DNA from: Candidatus Scatomorpha intestinavium | GTDB lineage: Bacteria > Bacillota > Clostridia > Oscillospirales > Oscillospiraceae | Length of the DNA stretch: 49,303 nt | Direction: 5' to 3' | Assembly: GCA_018712985.1 (NCBI GenBank) | Contig: DVGA01000042.1 | Span: forward strand, 1 to 49,303 | Translations under genes and position numbers: made by a program | The notes under the pieces: model-generated | Database searches by the model: none | The model's input: only the letters and a program-made list of their open reading frames with translations | What the model was told of the DNA's origin: nothing | Shown: piece after piece, positions 21,361-30,379 of the stretch | How the letters are laid out: each line of letters opens with the position of its first letter | Numbering within the stretch: the first letter of the stretch is position 1

Positions 21361-23952
21361 ATGGCGGAACTGACGCCGATGAAGGCGCAGTACAACGAGA
21401 TAAAGAGCCAGTACGGCGACTGCCTGCTGCTTTTCCGCCTGGGCGACTTCTATGAGCTCTTCGACGAGGACGCCAAGAAGGCCGCGAAGGAGCTCGACCT
21501 CGCGCTGACCACGCGCGACCGCGGCAAGCCCGCCGAGGAGCAGACGCCCATGTGCGGCGTGCCTTACCACTCGGCGGAGGCGTATATCGCCCGGCTGATC
21601 GCCAAGGGCTACAAGGTCGCCGTCTGCGAGCAGATGGAGGACCCCGCGCTGGCCAAGGGCCTTGTGAAGCGGGACGTGATACGCGTGATAACCCCCGGCA
21701 CGGTGACGGAGAGCTCAATGCTCGAGGAGGGCCGCTCCAACTATGTCTGCTCCGTATACCTCGACGCGGTGTCCGGCGCGGCGGCGTTCTGCGACGTGTC
21801 CACGGGCGAATTCTGCGCCGCGGCCTTTTCGGAGGACTGCGTGTCGCACATCGGGAACGAGCTCGCGCGCTTTTCCCCGCGCGAGGCCGTGCTGAGCGAG
21901 GGCGCGGCGGCCGACGAGAGCGTCTGCTCCTTCCTCCGGCGGCGGCTGGACTGCCTGCTCGAGCCGGACGGGGGCCGCTTTGACTACATGGCCGCGGCTG
22001 CGGCGCTCTGCGAGCAGTTCAACGCGCAGGACGTGGACGAAACCGGCCTCGGCGGCAGCGCCGCGGCGGTGAAGGCCTGCGGCGCGCTGCTGAGATATAT
22101 AAAAGAGACGCAGAAATGCGACCTTTCCAACATCGACTCCATCGACCTCTTCGAGGGCGGGAAATATATGGAGCTCGACTACTCCGCGCGCCGCAGCCTC
22201 GAGCTGACGGAAAACCAGCGCACGGGCGAAAAGCGCGGCAGCCTGCTCTGGGTCCTCGACCGCACCAAAACGCCCATGGGCGGGCGGCTGCTGCGCTCGT
22301 GGGTGGAGCGCCCGCTGCTCTCCCCGGTGGCGATAAAGCGGCGGCTCTCCGCCGTGAGCGAGCTGCACGGGGCCAACGTGCTGCGGCAGGAGCTCATACG
22401 CACGCTCGGAGGAATAGGGGACATGCAGCGCCTCGTCAGCCGCGCGGTGTTCGGCTCGGCGAACGGGCGCGACCTCGCCGCGCTCGGCGAGTGCTGCGCG
22501 CAGCTCCCGGAGCTCCGCCGGCTGCTCTCCGGCTGCTCGTCCGCCCTGCTCCGCCAGGCGGCGGAGATCGACACGCTCGACGACGTGCGCTCCGACATCG
22601 AGCGCGCGATATGCGACGATCCCCCCTTCTCCGTCCGCGAGGGCGGCATACTCCGCAGCGGCTACTCGGAGGAGGTCGACCGCCTGCGCAACATCCGCGA
22701 CAACGGCGCGAAGCTCGTCTCCGAGCTCGAAGCGCGCGAGCGCGAGCGCACCGGGATAAAGAAGCTCAAGGTCGGATACAACAAGGTTTTCGGCTATTAC
22801 ATCGACGTGCCGAACTCCGCCGGGGCCGTGGAGCTCCCGCCGGAGTATATACGCAAGCAGACCCTCGTTTCAAACGAGCGCTACTTCACGCCGGAGCTCA
22901 AGGAGCTCGAAACCGAGCTCACCGGGGCGCGCGAGCGCGTCTGCGAGCTCGAATACGGCTTTTTCACCGAGCTGCGCGTGAGCGTGGCCGGGCGCGTGGA
23001 GCGCATAAAGCGCAGCGCGGAGGCCGTGGCGGAGCTGGACGCGCTCTGCTCCCTCGCCGAGGTGGCCTCCCGCAATAACTACACCTGCCCGGAGGTAGAC
23101 CTCTCCGGCGCGATAGCGATAAGCGAGGGGCGGCACCCCGTGGTGGAGCTCACGCAGAAGGACACGCTCTTCGTCCCGAACGACACGCTGCTCGGCGGGG
23201 CGGACGACCGCGTGGCCGTGATAACCGGCCCCAACATGGCCGGCAAGAGCACGTACATGCGCCAGACGGCGCTCATAGTGCTCATGGCGCAGATCGGCTC
23301 CTTTGTGCCGGCGAAGTCGGCCTCCATTGGCGTGGTGGACCGCGTGTTCACGCGCATCGGCGCGTCCGACGACCTCTCCGCCGGGCAAAGCACGTTCATG
23401 GTCGAGATGACCGAGGTTGCGGAGATCCTCCGCTGCGCCACGAAGAACAGCCTCATCATCCTCGACGAGATAGGCCGCGGCACCTCCACCTACGACGGGA
23501 TGGCCATAGCCCGCGCCGTGCTCGAATACTGCGCCGGGCGGCGGCTCGGCGCAAAGACGATGTTCGCCACGCACTATCACGAGCTCACCGCGCTGGAGGG
23601 CAGCGTGAAGGGCGTGCGCAACTACTACATCACCGCGAGGAAACAGGGCGGCAAGCTCATCTTCCTGCGCAAGATAGTCCGCGGCGCCGCGGACGAGAGC
23701 TACGGCATCGAGGTCGCCAAGCTCGCCGGCGTGCCGGAGCAGGTGGTCTCCCGCGCGAGGGAATACCTCGCGGAGCTCACCTCCGCCACGGTCGCAGCTC
23801 CCGCCGCCCCGGCGGAGGACGGGCAGCTCTCGCTCGCCAACGCCGCCGAAAGCGAGGCCGCGGAGGCCATACGCTCCGCATCGCTGGACACCATGTCGCC
23901 CATAGAGGCGATGAACCTGCTCTATGAGCTCAAGAGGAAGTTAGAGGGCTGA
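21361..23952 (+). CDS. mutS: DNA mismatch repair protein MutS
   Basis: An 863-residue MutS1. The mismatch-reading motif G-D-F-Y-E-L-F is near residue 30, the ATPase has Walker A G-P-N-M-A-G-K-S-T, and Walker B reads I-I-L-D-E-I-G-R-G-T-S-T with the following T-H-Y-H-E-L. The C-terminal helix M-S-P-I-E-A-M-N-L-L-Y-E-L is typical. It recognises mispairs and calls MutL. The ATG follows the miaB stop by 2 bases with AGGAGG about 8 bases upstream. The stop overlaps the next ATG (TGATG), so the envelope operon downstream may be partly read from the miaB promoter. Confidence 0.96.
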   Translation: MAELTPMKAQYNEIKSQYGDCLLLFRLGDFYELFDEDAKKAAKELDLALTTRDRGKPAEEQTPMCGVPYHSAEAYIARLIAKGYKVAVCEQMEDPALAKGLVKRDVIRVITPGTVTESSMLEEGRSNYVCSVYLDAVSGAAAFCDVSTGEFCAAAFSEDCVSHIGNELARFSPREAVLSEGAAADESVCSFLRRRLDCLLEPDGGRFDYMAAAAALCEQFNAQDVDETGLGGSAAAVKACGALLRYIKETQKCDLSNIDSIDLFEGGKYMELDYSARRSLELTENQRTGEKRGSLLWVLDRTKTPMGGRLLRSWVERPLLSPVAIKRRLSAVSELHGANVLRQELIRTLGGIGDMQRLVSRAVFGSANGRDLAALGECCAQLPELRRLLSGCSSALLRQAAEIDTLDDVRSDIERAICDDPPFSVREGGILRSGYSEEVDRLRNIRDNGAKLVSELEARERERTGIKKLKVGYNKVFGYYIDVPNSAGAVELPPEYIRKQTLVSNERYFTPELKELETELTGARERVCELEYGFFTELRVSVAGRVERIKRSAEAVAELDALCSLAEVASRNNYTCPEVDLSGAIAISEGRHPVVELTQKDTLFVPNDTLLGGADDRVAVITGPNMAGKSTYMRQTALIVLMAQIGSFVPAKSASIGVVDRVFTRIGASDDLSAGQSTFMVEMTEVAEILRCATKNSLIILDEIGRGTSTYDGMAIARAVLEYCAGRRLGAKTMFATHYHELTALEGSVKGVRNYYITARKQGGKLIFLRKIVRGAADESYGIEVAKLAGVPEQVVSRAREYLAELTSATVAAPAAPAEDGQLSLANAAESEAAEAIRSASLDTMSPIEAMNLLYELKRKLEG

Positions 23953-24665
23953 TGGAAAACAACACGAACCTTCCCCGCGCCCCGCGCGGCTTTGAAGAGC
24001 TTATGACCCGTCGGGAGGCGCTGGCCGCGGCAATTTACCTGCCCGTGCACGCCGTGCTGCTCCCGCTGCTGCTCACCTACCTCGCAGTGCTGGGCGTGAT
24101 TTCGCCCGGAGTCACGATGAATGTGGCCTGGTACATCATCGGCGTGGGCTTCACGCTGATATTCCTCGGCAAATACCTGCGCCGCAGCTTCGATGCGCTG
24201 CTCGACCGCCCTGGTCAGAGCCTGCTCGCGCTCGTCTCCGGCCTGGCGACGGACTATCTGCTCAGCTGGGCCTTCGCCCTTGTCCTGCTGCTGTTCGGCA
24301 TGACCGCGGGCAGCACCGCGAACAACGACGCCGTGGCGGAGCTCGCCTCCGAGGGGGCGAACCGCATGTTCGCCGTTGCCGTGCTCCTCGCCCCGATGGT
24401 CGAAGAGCCCCTCTTCCGCGGGCTGCTCTTCGGCACGGTGCGCCGCAGGGGCCGCCTGGCGGCCTACGCCGTGTCCGTGCTGCTCTTCTGCTTCTATCAC
24501 GTCTGGCAGTACGTGCTGCTCGACTGGCGCTACCTGCTGCAGATGATAAACTACATTCCCGTCTCCGTCGCGCTGTGCTACAGCTATGAAAAGAGCGGCA
24601 CCATCTGGGTGCCAATAGCCTTCCACATGCTGGTGAACGCGATAAGCATGTCCGCGCTCGTCTGA
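23952..24665 (+). CDS. CPBP family intramembrane metalloprotease
   Basis: A 237-residue protein with about seven membrane segments and the three CPBP/Abi motifs: E-E-P-L-F-R-G (E151, E152, R156), F-x-x-x-H (H183 in F-C-F-Y-H) and H-M-L-V-N (H225, N229). These are the catalytic and metal-binding residues of Rce1-like proteases. Bacterial members act in bacteriocin immunity, protein processing or envelope stress; the substrate here is unknown. Its ATG shares one base with the mutS stop. It heads the run of envelope genes to 32410. Confidence 0.87.
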   Translation: MENNTNLPRAPRGFEELMTRREALAAAIYLPVHAVLLPLLLTYLAVLGVISPGVTMNVAWYIIGVGFTLIFLGKYLRRSFDALLDRPGQSLLALVSGLATDYLLSWAFALVLLLFGMTAGSTANNDAVAELASEGANRMFAVAVLLAPMVEEPLFRGLLFGTVRRRGRLAAYAVSVLLFCFYHVWQYVLLDWRYLLQMINYIPVSVALCYSYEKSGTIWVPIAFHMLVNAISMSALV

Positions 24666-24718
24666 GCGGCGCGCTCAGCCATACTGCCCGGCAGAGCCGG
24701 GCCCCGGGGGGATTGCCG

Positions 24719-25957
24719 GTGAAGATAAAGAAAGCCGCGGCCGGATTCTTGGCGCTCGCCGCCTGCCTTGCCCTCTCCGCCTGCGGGGAGGTGACGTACA
24801 CCTTTACTCTCAGCTCCGGCGGGGAGGCCGCGCTGATCGAGACCGCCGAGGGGGAGACGCCCGACCCCGCCCTCGCCCCGTCGGCGCCGGAGTGGGAGCG
24901 CATAGTCTGTTACCTCGACGCCTCCGGCGCGGAGGCGGACCCCTTCGCCGCGCCCGCGGAGGAGGACGCGGAGTACGCCGTGCTGACCGGCCCCGCTCTC
25001 GCCGCAGAGCCCGGGCCCTGGCTCGAGCCGGACGAATACGGCCTCGCCCACCCCGACGCGCCCCTGACCGGCGCGGAGGCCGCCGCCGGCGTGAGCGCCA
25101 TGTTCGCCGCCGGCTTTGGCGGCGCGGAGCGGCTCGCCGGGCTGGAAACCGTGACGGCGGACGACCTTGCCGCCGCGCTGGAGGGCTGCTTTGCCCCCTC
25201 GGAGCTCGCGGGCATCGCCGGCGCGGAGCCGCTGACGCGGCTTGAGGCCGCGTCGCTGCTCGTGCCGCTGTATCTGGACGCGCGCTGCGGCGAGGGCTGG
25301 GAGATGCCGGGGCTGTCCGGCGTCACGGCGCCGGACCTCAACCCGGCGCGCGAGGGCGCGGCCTTCCTCGCGCCCTGCCTGCGGCCAGAGGGGCTGCGGG
25401 AGTATGAGGAGGGGCTTGTAAACCTCGGCGGCTTCCTCTACCGCGCGGACGAAAACGGGCTCTTCCTGATGGACGCGGAGGCGGACGGGCTCTATTACGG
25501 CCCGGGCGGGCGCTACACCAGCGGGAGCGAGGAGCTCGACGGCCTCGTCGCCGCCGTGCTCGAGCCGATCTGCGCGGAATACACGGAGCGGGAGGACATG
25601 CTCCGCGCGGCGTATGAGTACGTCCGCGACGAATTCACCTATCTCCGCCGGAACTACTACGAAACCGGCGAGACCGGCTGGGAGACGGAGGAGGCAATAA
25701 CCATGCTCTCCACCGGCCGCGGGAACTGCTACAACTACGCCGCGGCCTTCTGGGCGCTCGCGCGCGGCCTCGGATATGACGCCGAGGCGGTCAGCGGGGA
25801 GATAAGCCGCCGCGGCCAGCCGCACGGCTGGGTCATGATAGATGGGCTCTACTACGACCCGGAGACCGAGATGACCTATCGCCGTGACCACATGTACGAC
25901 AGGGACATGTTCGCCATGGAGGAGGCGCGCGCCTCCCAGTGGAGCTACGATTTTTAG
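24719..25957 (+). CDS. Transglutaminase-like lipoprotein (paralogue 1)
   Basis: A 412-residue protein with a lipoprotein signal peptide (lipobox L-S-A-C). An acidic and Ala-rich region follows, with weak SLH-like repeats (about residues 100-205). The C-terminal transglutaminase-like domain shows the triad C337 (T-G-R-G-N-C-Y), H369 (P-H-G-W-V) and D380 (Y-D-P-E). Bacterial extracytoplasmic members are usually peptidases or cross-linking enzymes of unknown target. The GTG at 24719 sits 6 bases after GGGGGGA and is preferred over the TTG at 24713. It is a clear paralogue of 29131-30372: both share Y-T-S-G, F-T-Y-L-R-R-N-Y-Y and E-T-G-W before the Cys. Confidence 0.82.
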   Translation: MKIKKAAAGFLALAACLALSACGEVTYTFTLSSGGEAALIETAEGETPDPALAPSAPEWERIVCYLDASGAEADPFAAPAEEDAEYAVLTGPALAAEPGPWLEPDEYGLAHPDAPLTGAEAAAGVSAMFAAGFGGAERLAGLETVTADDLAAALEGCFAPSELAGIAGAEPLTRLEAASLLVPLYLDARCGEGWEMPGLSGVTAPDLNPAREGAAFLAPCLRPEGLREYEEGLVNLGGFLYRADENGLFLMDAEADGLYYGPGGRYTSGSEELDGLVAAVLEPICAEYTEREDMLRAAYEYVRDEFTYLRRNYYETGETGWETEEAITMLSTGRGNCYNYAAAFWALARGLGYDAEAVSGEISRRGQPHGWVMIDGLYYDPETEMTYRRDHMYDRDMFAMEEARASQWSYDF

Positions 25958-25972
25958 GAGGAGGGGAAGCAC

Positions 25973-27385
25973 ATGGCATTCGACAGCGCGGCGTTCCTCT
26001 TCTTTTTCCTGCCGTTGCTTTTGATAATCGAGGCGCTTATACGCCCCGTGAGGGCGAAAAACGTCTTTCTCTGCCTCGCCGGGCTGCTGTTCTACTCCTT
26101 CGGCGAACTGTGGGCGCTGGCGCTGCTCATAGCCTCCGCGCTTGTGAACTGGGCGCTGGCGCTGCTCGCCATGCGCGGCAGCCGCGCGGCGGTGCCGCTC
26201 GCCGCGGTGATAAACCTTGCGCTGCTCGGCGTTTGCAAATACCTCGGCTTTTTCGGCTCCGGGCTCGCGCTCATCGGCGTTGAGCTCTCATTGCCGGAGA
26301 TTGTCGCCCCCGCGGGCGTCTCGTTTTTCACGTTCAAGGGCATCTCCTATGTGGCGGACGCCGCGAAGCGCCCGGAGGACGGGACGAAGAGCTTTTTTGA
26401 GGCCCTCTTCTACATCTCCTTCCTGCCGGAGGTCATGAGCGGCCCGCTCTCGCGCTTTTCCGCCTTCCGCGCGCAGCTTTCGGCGCGGCGGCGCTCGCTT
26501 GAGCTCACGGCGAGGGGCGCGCGGCGCTTCCTGCTCGGCCTGTCGAAAAAGCTGCTGCTCTCCGGGGCCGCGGCCATAGCGGCGGACGCCGCCTTTTCCG
26601 CCGGGGACGCGCTCACGGCCCCGCTGGCCTGGCTGGGAGCCGTGGGGTACAGTTTGCAGCTCTACTTCGACTTTTCCGGCTACTCCGACATGGCCGTGGG
26701 CCTCGGCGCGATGCTCGGCTTCAAGTGTCCGGAGAACTTCAACTATCCCTACGCCGCCGTCTCGATAACGGACTTCTGGCGGCGCTGGCACATCTCGCTC
26801 TCGCTCTGGTTCAGGGACTGCCTCTATATACCCCTCGGCGGCAGCCGGCGCGGGAAATGGCGCACGGCGGCTAACAAGGCGGCGGTATTCGTCCTCTGCG
26901 GCCTCTGGCACGGGGCAAACATGACCTTCGTGCTCTGGGGCGCGTGGCATGCGCTGCTCTCCGCGCTTGAGAGCCTGAAGGTGCTGGACACTGAGCGCTG
27001 GCGCAGGACCGCGGCGGGGAGGGTCTTCTCGCGCTTTTACACCCTGCTGTGCGTCTGCCTCGGCTTTGTGATGTTCCGCGCGCCGGACGTGGCGTCCGGC
27101 TTTGAATACCTCGCCGCGATGTTCACCGGCTGGGACTTCTCCGCCGCGGCCGAACTGCTGCTCGCGCGGACGGCGGACGGCTATGTCCTGTTCATGACGG
27201 CGCTCTGCGCTGCAGCGTCGCTGCCCGTGCTGCCCGCACTGCACCGGCGGCTCTCCTCGCCGGACGGCGCCCTCCGCCCAGGGGCGGACACGGCGGGGTA
27301 CGCCGCGAGTTTGCTGCTGCTCATCATCTGCGCCGCGGCGCTGGCCTCCGGCGGCTTCGCGCCGTTCATCTACTTCCAGTTTTAG
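25973..27385 (+). CDS. MBOAT family O-acyltransferase (AlgI/DltB/PatA-like)
   Basis: A 470-residue polytopic protein with about eleven membrane segments. Its motifs are S-F-F-T-F-K-G-I-S-Y, Y-F-D-F-S-G-Y-S-D-M-A-V-G, D-F-W-R-R-W-H-I-S-L-S-L-W-F-R-D and the catalytic L-W-H-G-A-N (H313). Such proteins carry acyl groups, usually acetyl, across the membrane to a periplasmic or wall partner that modifies a polysaccharide. GGAGGAGGGG lies just before the ATG. It is followed by an AlgJ-like gene, the expected partner. The glycan acceptor (peptidoglycan, teichoic acid or exopolysaccharide) is not shown by the sequence. Confidence 0.9.
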   Translation: MAFDSAAFLFFFLPLLLIIEALIRPVRAKNVFLCLAGLLFYSFGELWALALLIASALVNWALALLAMRGSRAAVPLAAVINLALLGVCKYLGFFGSGLALIGVELSLPEIVAPAGVSFFTFKGISYVADAAKRPEDGTKSFFEALFYISFLPEVMSGPLSRFSAFRAQLSARRRSLELTARGARRFLLGLSKKLLLSGAAAIAADAAFSAGDALTAPLAWLGAVGYSLQLYFDFSGYSDMAVGLGAMLGFKCPENFNYPYAAVSITDFWRRWHISLSLWFRDCLYIPLGGSRRGKWRTAANKAAVFVLCGLWHGANMTFVLWGAWHALLSALESLKVLDTERWRRTAAGRVFSRFYTLLCVCLGFVMFRAPDVASGFEYLAAMFTGWDFSAAAELLLARTADGYVLFMTALCAAASLPVLPALHRRLSSPDGALRPGADTAGYAASLLLLIICAAALASGGFAPFIYFQF

Positions 27386-27397
27386 GGGGGTGCGGGC

Positions 27398-28735
27398 ATG
27401 AAAAAACCTCTGACCGCCGGGCTGTTCCTGCTCTGCGCGCTCGCGCTCTGCCTTGTCCCCTCCGCGGGCTTGCTGATAAACGGCCCGGCGGCGCCGCGCG
27501 CAAACGAGGCCGCGGCCAGCCTGCCCACCCTCACGGACAGGGACGGCGCACTGAACGCGGACTACCTCTCCGAGCTCGCGGACTACGCCGGCGAGGGCTT
27601 TTACCTCCGCGGGGAGCTGATAACGCTCTATGCCCGCGCGCTCGCGCTCTTCGGCCGCTCGGCGGAGGACGATGTCGTCCTCGGGAAGGACGGCTGGCTC
27701 TATTACGCCGACGAGCTGCCGGACTACAGCGGCACGGAGCCCATGACGGGGCGCGAGCTCTTCTCCGCGGCTCGGAACCTCTCGCTCATGCGCGAATACT
27801 GCGAGTCCCTCGGCGCGGACTTCCTGTTTTTCATCGCGCCGAACAAGAGCTCGCTCTATCCGGCGCACATGCCCTCCTCCTACCCCGTATCGGAGGCGGA
27901 GAGCAACGCCTCGCGGCTCCACGCCGCGCTCGAGGGAGAGGGAGTGGATTTTATCGACCTCTTCGCGCTCTTCGGCGCCAATGAGGAGGAGCTCTATTTC
28001 GCGCACGACTCGCACTGGAACTCCCGCGGGGCCGCCGCGGCGGCGGACGCGCTCTGCGCCGCGCTGGGCCGCGAGAGCGCGTATTTCTCCGGCCCCTTCG
28101 GCGCGGCGGAGAGCCACAGCGGCGACCTGTTTGAAATGCTCTACCCCGCCGCGGAGGACGCGGAGACGGATACGCCGCCCGTGGGGCTTGAATTCATCCA
28201 GGGCGACAACACCCGCCCCGACAGCATAACTATCGACACCGAGAGCGCCGGCGAGGGCTCGCTGCTCATGTTCCGCGACTCCTTCGGCGAGCTGCTCTAT
28301 CCCTACCTCGCGGCGGAGTTCGGCTCGGCGCGCTTCTCGCGCCAGGCGGCCTATGACCTGACCACGGCCGCCTCCCTCGGCTCTGACACGGTTGTGATAG
28401 AGCTCGTCGAGCGCAACCTGCGCTATTTGATAGACTATGCCGCCACCTTCCCCGCGCCCGAGCGCGAGCTCGACCCCTCCTCCGCCGTGGACACGGGCGA
28501 GAGCGTGCCGCTCGAGGCCGAGGAGGCCTCCGGCGGGCTGCTGAGGGTCACCGGCGCGCTGCCCGGCGCGTGCGACGACGATTCACCTGTATATATCGCC
28601 CGCGGCGGAGCCGTATACGAGGCCTCGCTGCTCGCGGACGGCGGCTTTACCGCCTGTCTCGGCGGCGGGGACGGCGAGATCACCGTCCTCTATTACGAGG
28701 GCGGCGAGCTACGCGGCTGCTCCGCGGCGATATAA
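27398..28735 (+). CDS. AlgJ/AlgX-like (DHHW family) acyl-transfer partner
   Basis: A 445-residue protein with an N-terminal membrane anchor or signal peptide and an SGNH-like domain of the AlgX/AlgJ (DHHW) type. It shows V-L-G-K-D-G-W-L-Y-Y, F-F-I-A-P-N-K-S-S-L-Y-P, the catalytic H-D-S-H-W-N (D204, H206) and M-F-R-D-S-F-G (the nucleophile serine). The last 100 residues form an extra beta-rich acidic domain not needed for the family fold. It should take acyl groups from the MBOAT protein and transfer them to a glycan outside the cell. It is 12 bases downstream of the MBOAT gene. Confidence 0.83.
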   Translation: MKKPLTAGLFLLCALALCLVPSAGLLINGPAAPRANEAAASLPTLTDRDGALNADYLSELADYAGEGFYLRGELITLYARALALFGRSAEDDVVLGKDGWLYYADELPDYSGTEPMTGRELFSAARNLSLMREYCESLGADFLFFIAPNKSSLYPAHMPSSYPVSEAESNASRLHAALEGEGVDFIDLFALFGANEEELYFAHDSHWNSRGAAAAADALCAALGRESAYFSGPFGAAESHSGDLFEMLYPAAEDAETDTPPVGLEFIQGDNTRPDSITIDTESAGEGSLLMFRDSFGELLYPYLAAEFGSARFSRQAAYDLTTAASLGSDTVVIELVERNLRYLIDYAATFPAPERELDPSSAVDTGESVPLEAEEASGGLLRVTGALPGACDDDSPVYIARGGAVYEASLLADGGFTACLGGGDGEITVLYYEGGELRGCSAAI

Positions 28736-28769
28736 GATAAAGACATCAGAAAAAGAGAGGAAAATCGGG

Positions 28770-29141
28770 ATGAAGAAACTTACCTGCCTTATGATAGCGG
28801 CTCTGCTGCTCGTCTCCCTCGCCGCCTGCGGCGAGGCCGCCCCGGAGGAAACAACCTCCCCCGCCGCCGTGGAGGAGAGCGCCGCCCCGGCGGAGAGCGA
28901 AGCCCCCGCCGAGAGCGAGGCCCCGGCGGAGGGCGAAGAGGGCTCCCTGCTCGAGACCGCCCGAGGCTATGAGGGCGCTGCGCTCGAGGACCTTATCGCC
29001 GCCATCGGCGAGCCGGAGAGCTCCGACTACGCGCCGAGCTGCCTCGGCGAGGGCGAGGACGGCAACCTCTATTACGACGGCTTCACCGTCTACACCTACA
29101 GGGATGTTGACGGCAGCGAGACCGTCAGCTATGTCGAGTAA
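28770..29141 (+). CDS. Small lipoprotein of unknown function
   Basis: A 123-residue lipoprotein (lipobox L-A-A-C at about residue 20). It has a repetitive Ala/Pro/Glu/Ser linker (A-P-A-E-S-E units, about residues 28-58) and a compact C-terminal domain of about 60 residues containing D-L-I-A-A-I-G-E-P and N-L-Y-Y-D-G-F-T-V-Y-T-Y. The last part resembles small BLIP/SmpA-like folds in pattern only. I do not recognise the family. GAGAGG precedes the ATG. It overlaps the next gene by 11 bases, so the two are probably coupled. Confidence 0.75.
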   Translation: MKKLTCLMIAALLLVSLAACGEAAPEETTSPAAVEESAAPAESEAPAESEAPAEGEEGSLLETARGYEGAALEDLIAAIGEPESSDYAPSCLGEGEDGNLYYDGFTVYTYRDVDGSETVSYVE

Positions 29142-30372
29142 GCGCGCGCTGCGCGGCGCGGCGCTCTGCCTCGCCGCGCTCTGCCTCGCGCTGCTCGTCA
29201 CCGGCTCTGCCGCCCCGGACGGCAGCACGGCCGCCGGCAGCAGCTCGGAGGCACAGGTCCTCCGCGCCCCGCTGCCGGACACCGGCGGGGCAAGGCACTA
29301 TGCCTATATAGACGCCGGGGGCGATTTCCGCCCGGACGAAGTGATAACGCGCGGGGAGCTCGCGGAGTTCATCGACCGCGCGCTCGGCTCGCTCGAGCCC
29401 GGGGAGTACTTCCCGGACGCGCCCGAGGGCAGCGAATACGGCAAATCCATGGCCGCGCTGCGCGCCGTGGGGCTGATGCAGCCGGACGGCGAGGGCCTCG
29501 GCCGCCCGGACGAGGCCGTGCAGCTTGGCGAGCTCATTCAGCTTCTCGGCGCGCTCTCCGGCACCGGCGCGCGGGCGCAGACGCTCTCCGCCGGCGGCGC
29601 GGTGACACGTGCACAGGCCGTGAAGCTGATAAACCGCGCGCTCGGCCGCTCGGCGGACGCCGCGGCGGCGGACGGGGCTCTCTTCCCGCTCTTTGACGAC
29701 GTGCCGTACGGCCACCCGGCGTATTACGACGTTTTCGAGGCCGCGACGGAGCACACCGCCTCGCCCTCCGCCGGAGGGGAAACCTATATGTGGTACGAGC
29801 GGCAGAGCTTTTCCCCCGGCTTCAACCTGCTCGGGACGGAGCTCTACTACGCTGACCCGGAGACGCTTGAGCCGCTCCGGGACGGCTATGCGGGCGAGCT
29901 GTATTTCGGCCCCGACGGGCGCTACACCAGCGGCGACGCCGTCCTCGACGGCTATGTGAAGGACGTGCTCGCGGAATTGCTCGAGCCGGGCATGACGCGC
30001 TGGGAGGCCCTGCGCGAGGCGTATGACTACACGCGCGACAGCTTTACATACCTGCGGCGGAACTACTACCTGTTCCGCGAGACGGGCTGGGCCCACGACG
30101 AGGCGATGACCATGTTTGAAACCGGCAGGGGCAACTGCTATTGCTACGCCGCAGTGTTCTACTACCTCGCGCGGCAGCTCGGCTACAACTGCACGATAAT
30201 CAGCGGGCGCGTCGGGACGGACGGGGACCCGCACGGGTGGGTCGAGATGCGGCTGGACGGCTATTGGCGCATATTCGACCCGGAGCTTGAAATGGCCTGG
30301 GGAGAGCGCGGGATAGACTATGATTTCTTCAACATGAGCTACGCCGCCGTCCCGTGGCCGTATACGAAGTGA
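29131..30372 (+). CDS. SLH-like and transglutaminase-like exported protein (paralogue 2)
   Basis: A 413-residue protein with a signal peptide (residues 1-28). SLH-type repeats follow (Y-I-D-A-G-G-D-F-R-P-D-E-V-I-T-R-G-E-L-A-E-F near 50 and a second, degenerate pair to about 190), which usually bind pyruvylated wall polymer. The C-terminal transglutaminase-like domain has C336 (T-G-R-G-N-C-Y), H368 (P-H-G-W-V) and D383 (F-D-P-E). It is a paralogue of 24719-25957 without a lipobox. The start overlaps the previous gene by 11 bases and lacks its own strong ribosome binding site, so coupling is likely; a longer in-frame start at 29104 is the alternative. Confidence 0.8.
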   Translation: MSSKRALRGAALCLAALCLALLVTGSAAPDGSTAAGSSSEAQVLRAPLPDTGGARHYAYIDAGGDFRPDEVITRGELAEFIDRALGSLEPGEYFPDAPEGSEYGKSMAALRAVGLMQPDGEGLGRPDEAVQLGELIQLLGALSGTGARAQTLSAGGAVTRAQAVKLINRALGRSADAAAADGALFPLFDDVPYGHPAYYDVFEAATEHTASPSAGGETYMWYERQSFSPGFNLLGTELYYADPETLEPLRDGYAGELYFGPDGRYTSGDAVLDGYVKDVLAELLEPGMTRWEALREAYDYTRDSFTYLRRNYYLFRETGWAHDEAMTMFETGRGNCYCYAAVFYYLARQLGYNCTIISGRVGTDGDPHGWVEMRLDGYWRIFDPELEMAWGERGIDYDFFNMSYAAVPWPYTK

Positions 30373-30379
30373 GGCTGAC

